A stretch of DNA of 13,617 bases from an uncultured Christensenellaceae bacterium (GTDB taxonomy: Bacteria; Bacillota; Clostridia; Christensenellales; CAG-138): NCBI GenBank assembly GCA_902475645.1, contig CABSAH010000028.1, positions 1 to 13,617 on the forward strand, read 5' to 3'. The notes below the pieces were generated by a model. The model made no database searches, had not been told where the DNA came from, and saw only the letters and a list, made by a program, of their open reading frames with translations. This document shows positions 1-6,507 of the stretch, in pieces. How positions within the stretch are numbered: position 1 is the stretch's first letter; every line of letters starts with the position of its first letter. A program made the translations under genes and the position numbers.

Positions 1-67
1 AATAAAGGTTAAAGAATAGTTGAATGCATATTGCCCATAAGAATTTATGTGCATATCAGTAACGGAT

Positions 68-90
68 AAAGGCCCGATTATCGGGCCTTT
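68..90. terminator. Hairpin terminator after the GTPase-nuclease gene
   Basis: The arms AAAGGCCCG and CGGGCCTTT form a 9-bp GC-rich stem with a 5-nt loop. It lies 8 nt beyond the stop codon of the minus-strand gene that ends at 98. The T-tracts are short on both sides (TTTT on plus, TTT on minus), so it may work in both directions. The stem is read directly; its activity is inferred. Nothing else is visible in bases 1-67. Confidence 0.75.
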
Positions 91-97
91 TCAGCTG

Positions 98-2725
98 TCA
101 TTGTTTGGGCTCGTCAAGCCCCGTAATTTTACCCTGAACCAATTTAACCGTGGACTTATCCCTCAGCGCATACTCGTCAATAAGGCTTCGCATGGCTGCT
201 ATTGCCGCATCCACCTGCTTCCTGAATTCGTCTGCACTGAGCCTTGCCGCGCCGTTGCCTATTATTATTGCCTGCTCCATGCGGTCGGACGTTGCAACCT
301 CCACGCGGTAGCTTTTGCTCAGCTCATGGCTGGCCTTTTCAATATATGTATCCGCCGTTTCGGCTTCCTTGGTATACACAACCGTTATGTTGTTTACCTT
401 TTCAACGCTGCCCATATGTCCCTTTATGCGGTATGCATCGAACACAAGTATAAGCTCGCATTGCCTAACGCCCTTATAATTGCACATCAGATTTATCAGC
501 CTGCTTCGGGCAAGGTCCATATCCTCCCTTGCAATGGCGGCAAGATCATCCCATGCGAATATTATATTGTACCCGTCTACCAGAAGATAGTCAGGCCCCG
601 CGGGGAATGAGGCTATTGCCGCCGTGTTTGCGGCGGGCTTTGATGCGGTTCTTCTGAATGCGGCAAGAGGGTTGCTCTTTATGGGGCCGTATGTGCGTTC
701 ATATATCCTTATAAGCTCGGCTTCATCGGCGCGGGACAGAGGACGGTATTCCGGTATGTCCGCTGCGGTGTAAGCTTCTGCCGGCGGCTTTAATGCGCGT
801 TCAAGATGCATATTGTCAAACACATTGCTCCATTTAACTATGTGACCCGCGCCGTGGCTGCAAAAAACGGAATCGGCGGTATTGAATGTGTCGGCCTCGG
901 CGTCATATCCGATTTGGCATATAACCTCCGCGCTGTTATGGCATTCCCTGTATTCGCTGCCGATTATGCTAAGCTTGCCCATGCCGCGCGTATACAGCGC
1001 AAGCTGGGATGAATACCCCTGCATGGCGGCAACGGGCGCAAAGCCGCGTATTGTGGCGGAGGATGCGTCCTGCTCGGGCGCATTGAAATCGGCATACATA
1101 AGCTGCATATCGCTCAGCGCACGGCCTATGCAATTGGCAGGTACGGTAAGAATAAATTCATACCATGGTTCAAGCAGCACGCTTTCCGCCTGCATAAGCC
1201 CATGCCTTACAGCGCGGTAAGTAGCCTGCCTGAAATCGCCGCCTTCGGTATGCTTTATATGCGCCCGCCCCGAAACAAGGGTTATTTTCATGTCCGTAAC
1301 AGGCGAACCCGTAAGCACGCCTATATGGGCTTTTTCCGCAATGTGGGTCAGCACAAGTCGCTGCCAATTTCTGTCAAGCTTATCCTCGGGGCATTTTGCC
1401 GCAAAAATAAGCCCGCTGCCGCGCTTTAGCGGCTCCAATATCAAATGCACCTCTGCATAATGCTTAAGCGGTTCATAATGGCCCACGCCCTCCACCTTAT
1501 CCGCAATGGTTTCCTTATATAGTATGCCGCCGCGGTTAAAGGATATATCCATGTTGAAACGGCTTTTCATAAGGCTTTGCAGCACTTCAAGCTGAATATC
1601 GCCCATTATGCGCACATGTATCTCTTTAAGGCGTTCATCCCATATCACGCGCAATTCAGGGTCCTCATCCTCAAGCCTTTTTAGCGCCGCAAGTGCCTTT
1701 GCCGCATCAAGGCCGCTGCCGAGCGCAACGCTGTATGTAAGAACCGGTTCAAGCATGGGCTTTGGGGCCGACCTTTCTGCGCCCAAGCCGTTGCCGGGCT
1801 TTGCGCGCGTCAGGCCGCATACGGCGCATACGCTGCCCGCAAACGCCTCATCAACCGTTCTGAACTTTGCACCGGAATAAATCCGTAATTGGTCGGCTTT
1901 TTCGCTCCAAGCTTCATTGCCGTCCGTTCCGGTAAGCATTGTTTTTACTTTTAGACTGCCCGATGTTATTTTAATAAACGTAAGCCGCGCCCCCTGAGCA
2001 TCGGCGGCTATTTTGAATACCTTTGCGCCGAATTCATTGCTGTTGGGGGTTGGCAGGGTATAGCGTTCCATGCAATCCAAGAACCCATCAATACCGCTCA
2101 GCTTCAGCGCGGAACCGAAGCAGCAGGGGAATACAAGGCGGCTTTTAACGGCAAACGCTATCTTTTTATCATCAATAGTGCCTTCGGACAGATATTCGTT
2201 GAGCATTTCCTCCGAGCATGTGGCCATTTCATCATAAAACTCATCCTTTGGCCTATCGGCTGAAAAATCAATAAAGCCTGATGAAAGCTTGGAAAGCTCC
2301 GCCAAAACCTCAGCGCGGGATTTTTGGGATATATCCATTTTGTTTACGAATACAAACGTGGGCACATTAGCGCGTTTCAACAGGCGGAAAAGCGTTTCCG
2401 TATGGCTCTGCACGCCGTCCGGTGCGCTTATTACAAGAATTGCATAGTCCATTGCGCCGAGCGCGCGCTCCGTTTCGGCCGAAAAGTCAACGTGACCGGG
2501 CGTATCGAGCAGCGTAAAGCAACAGCCGGAATAGTTAAGCTCCGCCTGCTTTGAAAATATGGTTATGCCGCGCTGCTTTTCAAGCGCATGTGTATCCAAA
2601 AAGGCATTGCCGTGATCCACGCGGCCAAGCTTCCTAAGCGTGCCGCTTGCATAGAGCATGGCCTCGCTAAGCGTTGTCTTGCCGGAATCCACATGGGCCA
2701 AAATGCCTATTGCAAGTCGTTTCAT
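98..2725 (-). CDS. Tet(M)/EF-G-like ribosomal GTPase fused to a Rae1/YacP-like NYN endoribonuclease domain
   Basis: This 875-aa protein begins MKRLAIGILAHVDSGKTTL. The N-terminal ~640 residues match ribosomal protection proteins in length and order. G1 is AHVDSGKTT (10-18), G2 lies near RGITI (about 52-56), G3 is DTPGH (77-81 region) and G4 is NKMD (128-131); EF-G-like domains follow. A linker of about 60 residues leads to a C-terminal domain from about residue 712. That domain carries the YacP/Rae1 motifs LLVDGYNII, LVFDAY, YTKEAETADTYIE and VATSD. Rae1 of Bacillus subtilis is a ribosome-dependent nuclease that cuts mRNA in the A site, and Tet(M)-type GTPases bind near that site, so the fusion could bring the nuclease to a stalled ribosome (inference). 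The Tet(M) domain IV loop YSPVSTPADFR is replaced by HIKHTEGGDFR (489-499), so tetracycline resistance is doubtful. The 2725 ATG is preferred over an in-frame ATG at 2764 because the best promoter -10 box lies just downstream of the latter. The Shine-Dalgarno site is weak (GGA). Confidence 0.93.
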   Translation of the reverse strand: MKRLAIGILAHVDSGKTTLSEAMLYASGTLRKLGRVDHGNAFLDTHALEKQRGITIFSKQAELNYSGCCFTLLDTPGHVDFSAETERALGAMDYAILVISAPDGVQSHTETLFRLLKRANVPTFVFVNKMDISQKSRAEVLAELSKLSSGFIDFSADRPKDEFYDEMATCSEEMLNEYLSEGTIDDKKIAFAVKSRLVFPCCFGSALKLSGIDGFLDCMERYTLPTPNSNEFGAKVFKIAADAQGARLTFIKITSGSLKVKTMLTGTDGNEAWSEKADQLRIYSGAKFRTVDEAFAGSVCAVCGLTRAKPGNGLGAERSAPKPMLEPVLTYSVALGSGLDAAKALAALKRLEDEDPELRVIWDERLKEIHVRIMGDIQLEVLQSLMKSRFNMDISFNRGGILYKETIADKVEGVGHYEPLKHYAEVHLILEPLKRGSGLIFAAKCPEDKLDRNWQRLVLTHIAEKAHIGVLTGSPVTDMKITLVSGRAHIKHTEGGDFRQATYRAVRHGLMQAESVLLEPWYEFILTVPANCIGRALSDMQLMYADFNAPEQDASSATIRGFAPVAAMQGYSSQLALYTRGMGKLSIIGSEYRECHNSAEVICQIGYDAEADTFNTADSVFCSHGAGHIVKWSNVFDNMHLERALKPPAEAYTAADIPEYRPLSRADEAELIRIYERTYGPIKSNPLAAFRRTASKPAANTAAIASFPAGPDYLLVDGYNIIFAWDDLAAIAREDMDLARSRLINLMCNYKGVRQCELILVFDAYRIKGHMGSVEKVNNITVVYTKEAETADTYIEKASHELSKSYRVEVATSDRMEQAIIIGNGAARLSADEFRKQVDAAIAAMRSLIDEYALRDKSTVKLVQGKITGLDEPKQ

Positions 2726-2755
2726 TGCGCATTCCAATCCATATAAAGTATACAT

Positions 2756-2785
2756 ATTATACATAGCCGCAGCTGTTTATTGCAA
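2756..2785 (-). promoter_or_regulatory. SigA-type promoter of the GTPase-nuclease gene
   Basis: On the minus strand TTGCAA (2785-2780) is followed after 18 bp by a perfect TATAAT (2761-2756). Transcription would start near 2749, leaving a leader of about 24 nt before the ATG at 2725. The upstream in-frame ATG at 2764 would not be in this transcript, which decides the start choice. Confidence 0.7.
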
Positions 2786-2791
2786 TACACC

Positions 2792-2820
2792 TTGATAAAA
2801 ATGGGGAAAGGGAATATAAT
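2792..2820 (+). promoter_or_regulatory. SigA-type promoter of the MATE gene
   Basis: TTGATA (2792-2797), a 17-bp spacer and a perfect TATAAT (2815-2820) predict a start near 2827, about 59 nt before the MATE start codon. The -35 box lies only 6 bp from the -35 box of the divergent promoter, so the two polymerases probably compete or share control. Confidence 0.78.
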
Positions 2821-2833
2821 GTGGCGTCGTGAG

Positions 2834-2855
2834 ATATGCAGGATTTGCTGCATAT
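2834..2855. repeat. Perfect 8-bp inverted repeat in the MATE leader (possible operator or RNA hairpin)
   Basis: The arms ATATGCAG and CTGCATAT are exact reverse complements around a 6-nt loop, GATTTG. The dyad begins about 7 nt after the predicted transcription start, where a repressor operator or a leader hairpin would act. There is no T-tract, so it is not a terminator. The repeat is seen directly; its role is inferred. Confidence 0.5.
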
Positions 2856-2885
2856 GCATGATAATTATTGGGGTGGGACGATATT

Positions 2886-4217
2886 ATGAATAATGATCTT
2901 ACCGTTGGAAAGAGTGAAAAGGTACTTTGGCGGTTTTGCCTGCCGCTGTTTGGCAGCATAATATTTCAGCAGCTTTATAATATTGCGGATAGCCTTGTTG
3001 CGGGCAAATTCATAGGCGAAAACGCCCTTGCGGCCGTGGGCAACAGCTACGAAATAACGCTGATATTCATTGCATTCGCTTTCGGCTGCAATATAGGCGG
3101 ATCGGTGGTTACGGCGCAGTTCTTCGGCGCAAGGCGCATGAAGGATATGAAAACAGCCGTTTCAACAACCTTTATTGCGGGCGGAGTGCTATGCGCCGCG
3201 CTTATGCTGGCGGGGCTTTTGCTGAATGAAAAAATGCTTCTTCTCATAAACACCCCCGCAGAGGTTATGGCGGATTCTGCCATGTATCTTCAAATATATG
3301 TATTCGGGCTTCCGTTTGTGTTCTTCTATAATATTGCAACGGGCATATTCTCCGCTCTCGGCGATTCTAAAACGCCGTTTTATTTCCTTGCGGCTTCATC
3401 GCTTAGCAATATCGGCGCGGACATATTGTTCGTTACGGCGTTTGATATGGGCGTAGCGGGCGTTGCATGGGCAACGTTCATATGCCAGGGAATAAGCTGC
3501 ATATTGGCGCTTATATTCGTATTCATGCGGCTGAAGGCGGTTGAAACGGAGGAGCGCGCGCCGCTTTTTTCGGGTGAAATACTGGGTAAAATTGCCAAAA
3601 TAGCAATACCGAGCGTTTTGCAGCAAAGCTTTATTTCGGTCGGCAATATAATAATCCAGGGCGTTATAAACACATTCGGTACGGCGGTAATGGCGGGGTA
3701 TTCATCGGGAGTAAAGCTTAATAACCTTGTTATAACCTCGTTCACAACGCTTGGCAACGGCGTATCCAACTTTACCGCGCAAAACATAGGCGCGGGCAAG
3801 TATGACAGGGTGAAAAGCGGATACCTTGCCGGAACAAAGATGGTATGGCTGCTGTCCGTTCCGCTTATAGCGCTGTATTTCTTCTTTGGCGATAAGCTTT
3901 CCATGTTGTTTTTGGAAAACCCAACGGAGCTTGCGCTGAAAACCTCCGTAACATACCTTCGCATACTTGCGCCGTTCTATATTGTGGTATCAGCAAAGCT
4001 CGTTGCGGACGGCGTGCTACGCGGCTCGGGACGCATGAAGCAGTTTATGGCGTCCACATTCACGGATTTATTGCTTAGGGTGCTGCTTGCCGTGATATTG
4101 TCCAAAACGGCATTAGGTTCAACCGGAATATGGCTTGCATGGCCGATAGGCTGGTGCATAGCTACGGCATTGTCCGTATTCTTCTGCCGATGCAGCATAA
4201 ACAGAGAGGGTGTTTGA
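2886..4217 (+). CDS. MATE family multidrug efflux transporter
   Basis: This 443-aa integral membrane protein exports drugs or other organic cations by ion antiport, judged from its family. The length fits the usual 440-460 aa with 12 membrane segments. The N-terminal half has the family signature QQLYNIADSLVAGKFIG followed by a run of hydrophobic segments. The second half starts with the repeated equivalent PSVLQQSFISVGNIIIQG, as expected from the internal two-fold repeat of MATE proteins. The ATG at 2886 follows a G-rich Shine-Dalgarno stretch (GGGGTGGG) with suitable spacing. An in-frame TTG at 2868 would add six residues but lies in front of that site. The gene is monocistronic from its own promoter and diverges from the ribosomal GTPase gene. 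Substrate and ion specificity cannot be deduced. Confidence 0.93.
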   Translation: MNNDLTVGKSEKVLWRFCLPLFGSIIFQQLYNIADSLVAGKFIGENALAAVGNSYEITLIFIAFAFGCNIGGSVVTAQFFGARRMKDMKTAVSTTFIAGGVLCAALMLAGLLLNEKMLLLINTPAEVMADSAMYLQIYVFGLPFVFFYNIATGIFSALGDSKTPFYFLAASSLSNIGADILFVTAFDMGVAGVAWATFICQGISCILALIFVFMRLKAVETEERAPLFSGEILGKIAKIAIPSVLQQSFISVGNIIIQGVINTFGTAVMAGYSSGVKLNNLVITSFTTLGNGVSNFTAQNIGAGKYDRVKSGYLAGTKMVWLLSVPLIALYFFFGDKLSMLFLENPTELALKTSVTYLRILAPFYIVVSAKLVADGVLRGSGRMKQFMASTFTDLLLRVLLAVILSKTALGSTGIWLAWPIGWCIATALSVFFCRCSINREGV

Positions 4218-4242
4218 CAGATACCCCATATGATGATACAAT
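4214..4242 (+). promoter_or_regulatory. SigA promoter of the cobalamin-riboswitch transcript
   Basis: A perfect TTGACA (4214-4219), a 17-bp spacer and TACAAT (4237-4242) place the start near 4249, about 10 nt before the first riboswitch stem. The -35 box contains the TGA stop codon of the MATE gene, so the promoter overlaps the upstream coding region. Confidence 0.8.
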
Positions 4243-4258
4243 AATAAAAAATATGTGT

Positions 4259-4417
4259 TCCGTGTCCGATTTGTAATCTATCGGTTAAAAGGGAAGCAGG
4301 TTAAATGCCTGCGCGGTCCCGCCGCTGTATGCGCGAGCGATGCTTCATAAAAGCCACTGTTTTATTACGGGAAGGCGAAGCAAAGCAATGATGCGCGAGC
4401 CAGAAGACCTGCACGGA
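4259..4417 (+). promoter_or_regulatory. Cobalamin (vitamin B12) riboswitch aptamer
   Basis: The conserved core elements appear in order: GGGAAGCAGG (4291-4300) with the P5-like hairpin GCAGG/CCTGC, then GCGCGGTCCCGCC and CTGT, and finally the B12 box GCCAGAAGACCTGC (4399-4412). The closing P1 stem pairs TCCGTG (4259-4264) with CACGGA (4412-4417). A peripheral extension is formed by TGCTTC (4341-4346) and GAAGCA, with ATAAAA/TTTTAT inside it. A 10-nt direct repeat, ATGCGCGAGC (4329-4338 and 4391-4400), flanks this extension. The motif is recognised from the cobalamin riboswitch family; class (adenosyl- or methyl/aqua-cobalamin) is not resolved. It controls the 99-aa gene directly downstream. 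Confidence 0.93.
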
Positions 4418-4480
4418 GCAAGCTTCTCCACGCGGATTTGGAAACGGAAGCAGAGCAATCAATACAGCTTTTTATCTGTG

Positions 4481-4510
4481 CCGTTGGAGAAGTCATCCAA
4501 CGGTATTTTT
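4481..4510 (+). terminator. Riboswitch-controlled intrinsic terminator
   Basis: CCGTTGGA (4481-4488) and TCCAACGG (4496-4503) form a perfect 8-bp stem with a 7-nt loop, followed by TATTTTTT. CTTCTCCA (4423-4430), just after the aptamer, is exactly complementary to TGGAGAAG (4485-4492) in the terminator. This gives a candidate antiterminator and fits control of transcription by premature termination. Which structure the ligand favours needs a folding calculation. Confidence 0.88.
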
Positions 4511-4528
4511 TATTACGGAGGTTTGAAT

Positions 4529-4828
4529 ATGAACATAAAGTGGTTTCAGGATCCCGACCATCTGGTATATATAAATGCCGAGAAGAATCTTGGCGAGCTT
4601 GAAAAAAGATTGAAGCTGCCTGGACTTTGCGAGGCTGCAAATTCCCTGCACGCGGAGCCGAATGAAGTGGGCTACACGTTAAAGGGGCCAAAGCGTACCA
4701 GCGGCAGACTGTTTATACCCGATTTAACCTTTAAGCAGCATATTGAAATGGGCGAAAACATATTTTTGTTCCTTGGGGAGATGACGGAATGCTACGTTAT
4801 ATTCTTCCCCATGAGCCCATCCGTTTAG
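4529..4828 (+). CDS. Uncharacterised 99-aa protein under cobalamin riboswitch control
   Basis: The protein starts MNIKWFQDPDHLVYINAEK and ends IFFPMSPSV. I do not recognise its family. It has no clear signal peptide, membrane segment or metal-binding cysteine cluster. It has only one cysteine in the middle and one near the end, and the C-terminal third is hydrophobic and aromatic (ENIFLFLGEMTECYVIFFP), as in a small folded alpha/beta protein. The start is well supported: GGAGG (4517-4521) lies 7 nt upstream, directly after the terminator T-tract. The same frame is open back to 4340, but that part lies within the riboswitch and is not coding. It is the only gene between the riboswitch and the next promoter, so B12 supply probably controls this protein alone. 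A role in cobalamin uptake, storage or a B12-independent bypass is possible but unsupported by homology. Confidence 0.82.
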   Translation: MNIKWFQDPDHLVYINAEKNLGELEKRLKLPGLCEAANSLHAEPNEVGYTLKGPKRTSGRLFIPDLTFKQHIEMGENIFLFLGEMTECYVIFFPMSPSV

Positions 4829-4866
4829 GCATAGCCGCCTTCAAATCATAATTTGCTCCCGATGAG

Positions 4867-4909
4867 TCCCCTATATGCTTATTGATTTTGTTCGATTGCA
4901 TATAGGGGA
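4867..4909. repeat. Perfect 12-bp inverted repeat after the riboswitch gene
   Basis: TCCCCTATATGC (4867-4878) and GCATATAGGGGA (4898-4909) are exact reverse complements around a 19-nt AT-rich loop. The 3' side continues GTCTTGATTTG, which is only moderately T-rich, so it is a weak terminator candidate for the 99-aa gene. It ends 8 bp before the -35 box of the next promoter, so an operator role is equally possible. Confidence 0.6.
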
Positions 4910-4917
4910 GTCTTGAT

Positions 4918-4946
4918 TTGACAGGACTAATATGCGAATATATAAT
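4918..4946 (+). promoter_or_regulatory. Consensus SigA promoter upstream of nagB
   Basis: TTGACA (4918-4923), a 17-bp spacer and TATAAT (4941-4946) match the consensus at every position. The predicted start near 4953 leaves a long leader of about 196 nt before nagB. Such a perfect promoter suggests strong initiation that is tempered by a repressor or by the leader. Confidence 0.82.
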
Positions 4947-4952
4947 AACAGT

Positions 4953-5148
4953 TGTTGCGCGTTGCCGGTTACGGCAGCGAATAAAATGCAGCGGGAGATG
5001 CATTATGCCGCCCAAATTCATGTTTACATGAGAACAGATAATAGACGCCGCATAGGGTTAAGGCTGAGGAGGGTGCTTGACCGCCGCTTATTTGAACGGG
5101 CGCGTTTTTAAGAGCAACATTTACAGAATTAAACGGGAGGGTTGACAG
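4953..5148 (+). other. Structured leader of nagB with possible mini-ORFs
   Basis: This gene-free stretch contains consecutive hairpins: CGTTGCCG/CGGCAGCG around GTTA (4960-4979), AATGCA/TGCATT around GCGGGAGA (4985-5004), and TCATG/CATGA around TTTA. The second hairpin presents a GGGAG Shine-Dalgarno-like sequence in its loop, 7 nt before an ATG (5005) that would encode the 8-aa peptide MPPKFMFT. Its TGA overlaps the ATG of a 27-codon arginine-rich ORF (MRTDNRRRIGLRLRRVLDRR...) ending at 5111. The same frame is open back to 4932. I match no known leader RNA. The stretch may be a regulatory leader, a small gene, or both. Confidence 0.35.
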
Positions 5149-5880
5149 ATGAAACTGATTGAAGTAAAGAACTATGATGAACTAAGCCGCGCGGCAGCCG
5201 ATATGATTATAGGCGAAATAAAGAAGAAGCCGGATTGCGTACTTGGTTTAGCCACGGGCAGCACGCCGATAGGCACATATGATAAGCTTATTGAAGCATA
5301 CAAGGCAAACAGGGTATCATTTGCCAAGGTAAGCAGCATAAACCTTGATGAATATGTCGGTCTAAGTCAGTCTAACACAGAAAGCTACAGATATTTCATG
5401 AACTGGCATCTGTTTGACCATGTGGATATAGACAAGCTGAATACGCATGTGCCGAACGGATTGGCGGATGACCTTGACGGAGAATGTGCGCGTTACGATG
5501 CCCTATATGATAGTATCGGCCCTGTTGATATTCAGCTTCTCGGTATAGGCGTAAACGGACACATAGGCTTTAACGAGCCGGACGCTAAGCTGAGCGCGGC
5601 AACGCATGTTGTATCGCTTAGCGACAGCACGCGCCGCGCCAACAGCCGAAACTTCGATTCGCTTGATGACGTGCCGTATAAAGCCATAACCCTCGGCATG
5701 GCGGGCATAATGAAAGCAAAGAAGATAGTGCTGCTTGCATCGGGCGCGGCGAAGCGGGACGCAATAGAAAAAACCGTGTTCGGCGGCGTTGACCCATATG
5801 TTCCGGCAAGCTTTTTGCAGCTGCATCCCGATGTTACCGTAATTTACGATTTTGCATTGGCAGGCAAGAATATGAACTAA
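5149..5880 (+). CDS. nagB: Glucosamine-6-phosphate deaminase
   Basis: This 243-aa cytosolic enzyme converts glucosamine 6-phosphate to fructose 6-phosphate and ammonia. It is the last step in feeding amino sugars into glycolysis. The length equals that of short Bacillota NagB proteins, which lack the allosteric C-terminal extension of the E. coli enzyme. Visible motifs are the phosphate loop ATGSTP (35-40), LDEYVGL with catalytic D67 (66-72), and GIGVNGHIGFNEP with N136, H138 and E143 in the active site. The E. coli enzyme has Asp at the N136 position, and Asn there is normal in Bacillota. GGGAGG (5135-5140) lies 8 nt before the ATG. nagA and a GntR-type regulator are not adjacent, so this copy stands alone behind its own promoter and long leader. 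Confidence 0.96.
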   Translation: MKLIEVKNYDELSRAAADMIIGEIKKKPDCVLGLATGSTPIGTYDKLIEAYKANRVSFAKVSSINLDEYVGLSQSNTESYRYFMNWHLFDHVDIDKLNTHVPNGLADDLDGECARYDALYDSIGPVDIQLLGIGVNGHIGFNEPDAKLSAATHVVSLSDSTRRANSRNFDSLDDVPYKAITLGMAGIMKAKKIVLLASGAAKRDAIEKTVFGGVDPYVPASFLQLHPDVTVIYDFALAGKNMN

Positions 5881-5891
5881 GCCAATATCGC

Positions 5892-5920
5892 TTGACTAAA
5901 GTCGGCGCATGGGCTATATT
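5892..5920 (+). promoter_or_regulatory. SigA-type promoter of the flavodoxin gene
   Basis: TTGACT (5892-5897), a 17-bp spacer and TATATT (5915-5920) predict a start near 5927. This is 24 nt before the flavodoxin ATG and begins directly after the nagB stop codon. No terminator separates the two genes, so read-through from nagB is also possible. Confidence 0.68.
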
Positions 5921-5950
5921 CAACATAAATACAGATAACGGAGGCATAAT

Positions 5951-6430
5951 ATGAGCAAAAAGTTAGTTGCATATTTTTCGGCCGGCGGAGTTACCGCAGC
6001 CCTTGCAAAGAATTTAGCATTGGCAATAGGCGCGGATTTTTTTGAAATAGAGCCCGAAGTAAGATATACAAAGGCCGATCTTGACTGGACAAACAAAAAA
6101 TCAAGAAGCTCGGTTGAAATGAGCGATAAATCGTCCCGACCTGCCGTGGCTAAAAAGCTCGGTAATATAGCTGAGTACAGCGAGATATTCATTGGGTTCC
6201 CGATTTGGTGGTATATTGCGCCTACCATAATCAACACGTTCCTTGAAAGCTATGATCTTTCGGGCAAAACCATAGTACCGTTTGCCACCTCCGGCGGCAG
6301 CGGTATGGGCGAAACCAATGCTAACCTTGTAAACAGCTGCAAAGGCGCAAGGCTCGTTGAGGGCAAGGTTTTCGGCCGCGATGCAAGCGCCGATGAGCTT
6401 AAAAATTGGGCCGAGGAAGCTGTGAGGTAA
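5951..6430 (+). CDS. Flavodoxin-like FMN protein
   Basis: This 159-aa soluble protein has the flavodoxin fold and probably binds FMN to act in low-potential electron transfer or as a small NAD(P)H-dependent reductase. The N-terminal YFSAGGVTAALAKNLA (8-23) is the FMN-phosphate loop after the first beta strand. EPEVRYTKADLDW (about 34-46) and IFIGFPIWWYIAPTIINTFL (79-98) are typical of the clostridial flavodoxin family that acts as a stand-alone domain. The loop TSGGSGMG (about 113-120) would contact the isoalloxazine ring. GGAGG (5940-5944) lies 6 nt before the start codon. The gene is followed by a strong bidirectional terminator. The redox partner cannot be named from context. Confidence 0.9.
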   Translation: MSKKLVAYFSAGGVTAALAKNLALAIGADFFEIEPEVRYTKADLDWTNKKSRSSVEMSDKSSRPAVAKKLGNIAEYSEIFIGFPIWWYIAPTIINTFLESYDLSGKTIVPFATSGGSGMGETNANLVNSCKGARLVEGKVFGRDASADELKNWAEEAVR

Positions 6431-6458
6431 ATAATTGCAGCATCGGCTGTCTGTAAAT

Positions 6459-6496
6459 AAAACCGTGAGTCAGGCAGAAAAGCAGCTCACGGTTTT
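6459..6496. terminator. Bidirectional terminator between flavodoxin and deacetylase remnant
   Basis: AAAACCGTGAG (6459-6469) and CTCACGGTTTT (6486-6496) form a perfect 11-bp stem with a 16-nt loop. A-rich and T-rich ends on both sides fit termination of the plus-strand flavodoxin gene and of the convergent minus-strand gene that ends at 6508. Confidence 0.88.
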
Positions 6497-6507
6497 ACTT
6501 TGTTCAT

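Noticed and set aside
47..610. A 187-codon plus-strand frame opposite the nuclease domain
   Set aside because: It is antisense to a strongly conserved coding region, has no Shine-Dalgarno site and gives a protein without recognisable motifs.
98..2725. Calling the ribosomal GTPase a tetracycline resistance gene
   Set aside because: The antibiotic-contacting loop of domain IV is not conserved and a nuclease domain is fused to it, so the function is probably different.
2726..2764. An upstream in-frame ATG giving an 888-aa GTPase-nuclease
   Set aside because: It lies in front of the best -10 box, so it would precede the transcription start. It also adds 13 residues absent from Tet(M)-type proteins.
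2868..2885. A TTG start adding six residues to the MATE protein
   Set aside because: The G-rich Shine-Dalgarno stretch overlaps this part and is placed correctly only for the ATG at 2886.
4340..4528. A longer frame for the 99-aa gene starting at 4340
   Set aside because: These bases form the cobalamin riboswitch and terminator; the true start at 4529 has GGAGG at ideal spacing.
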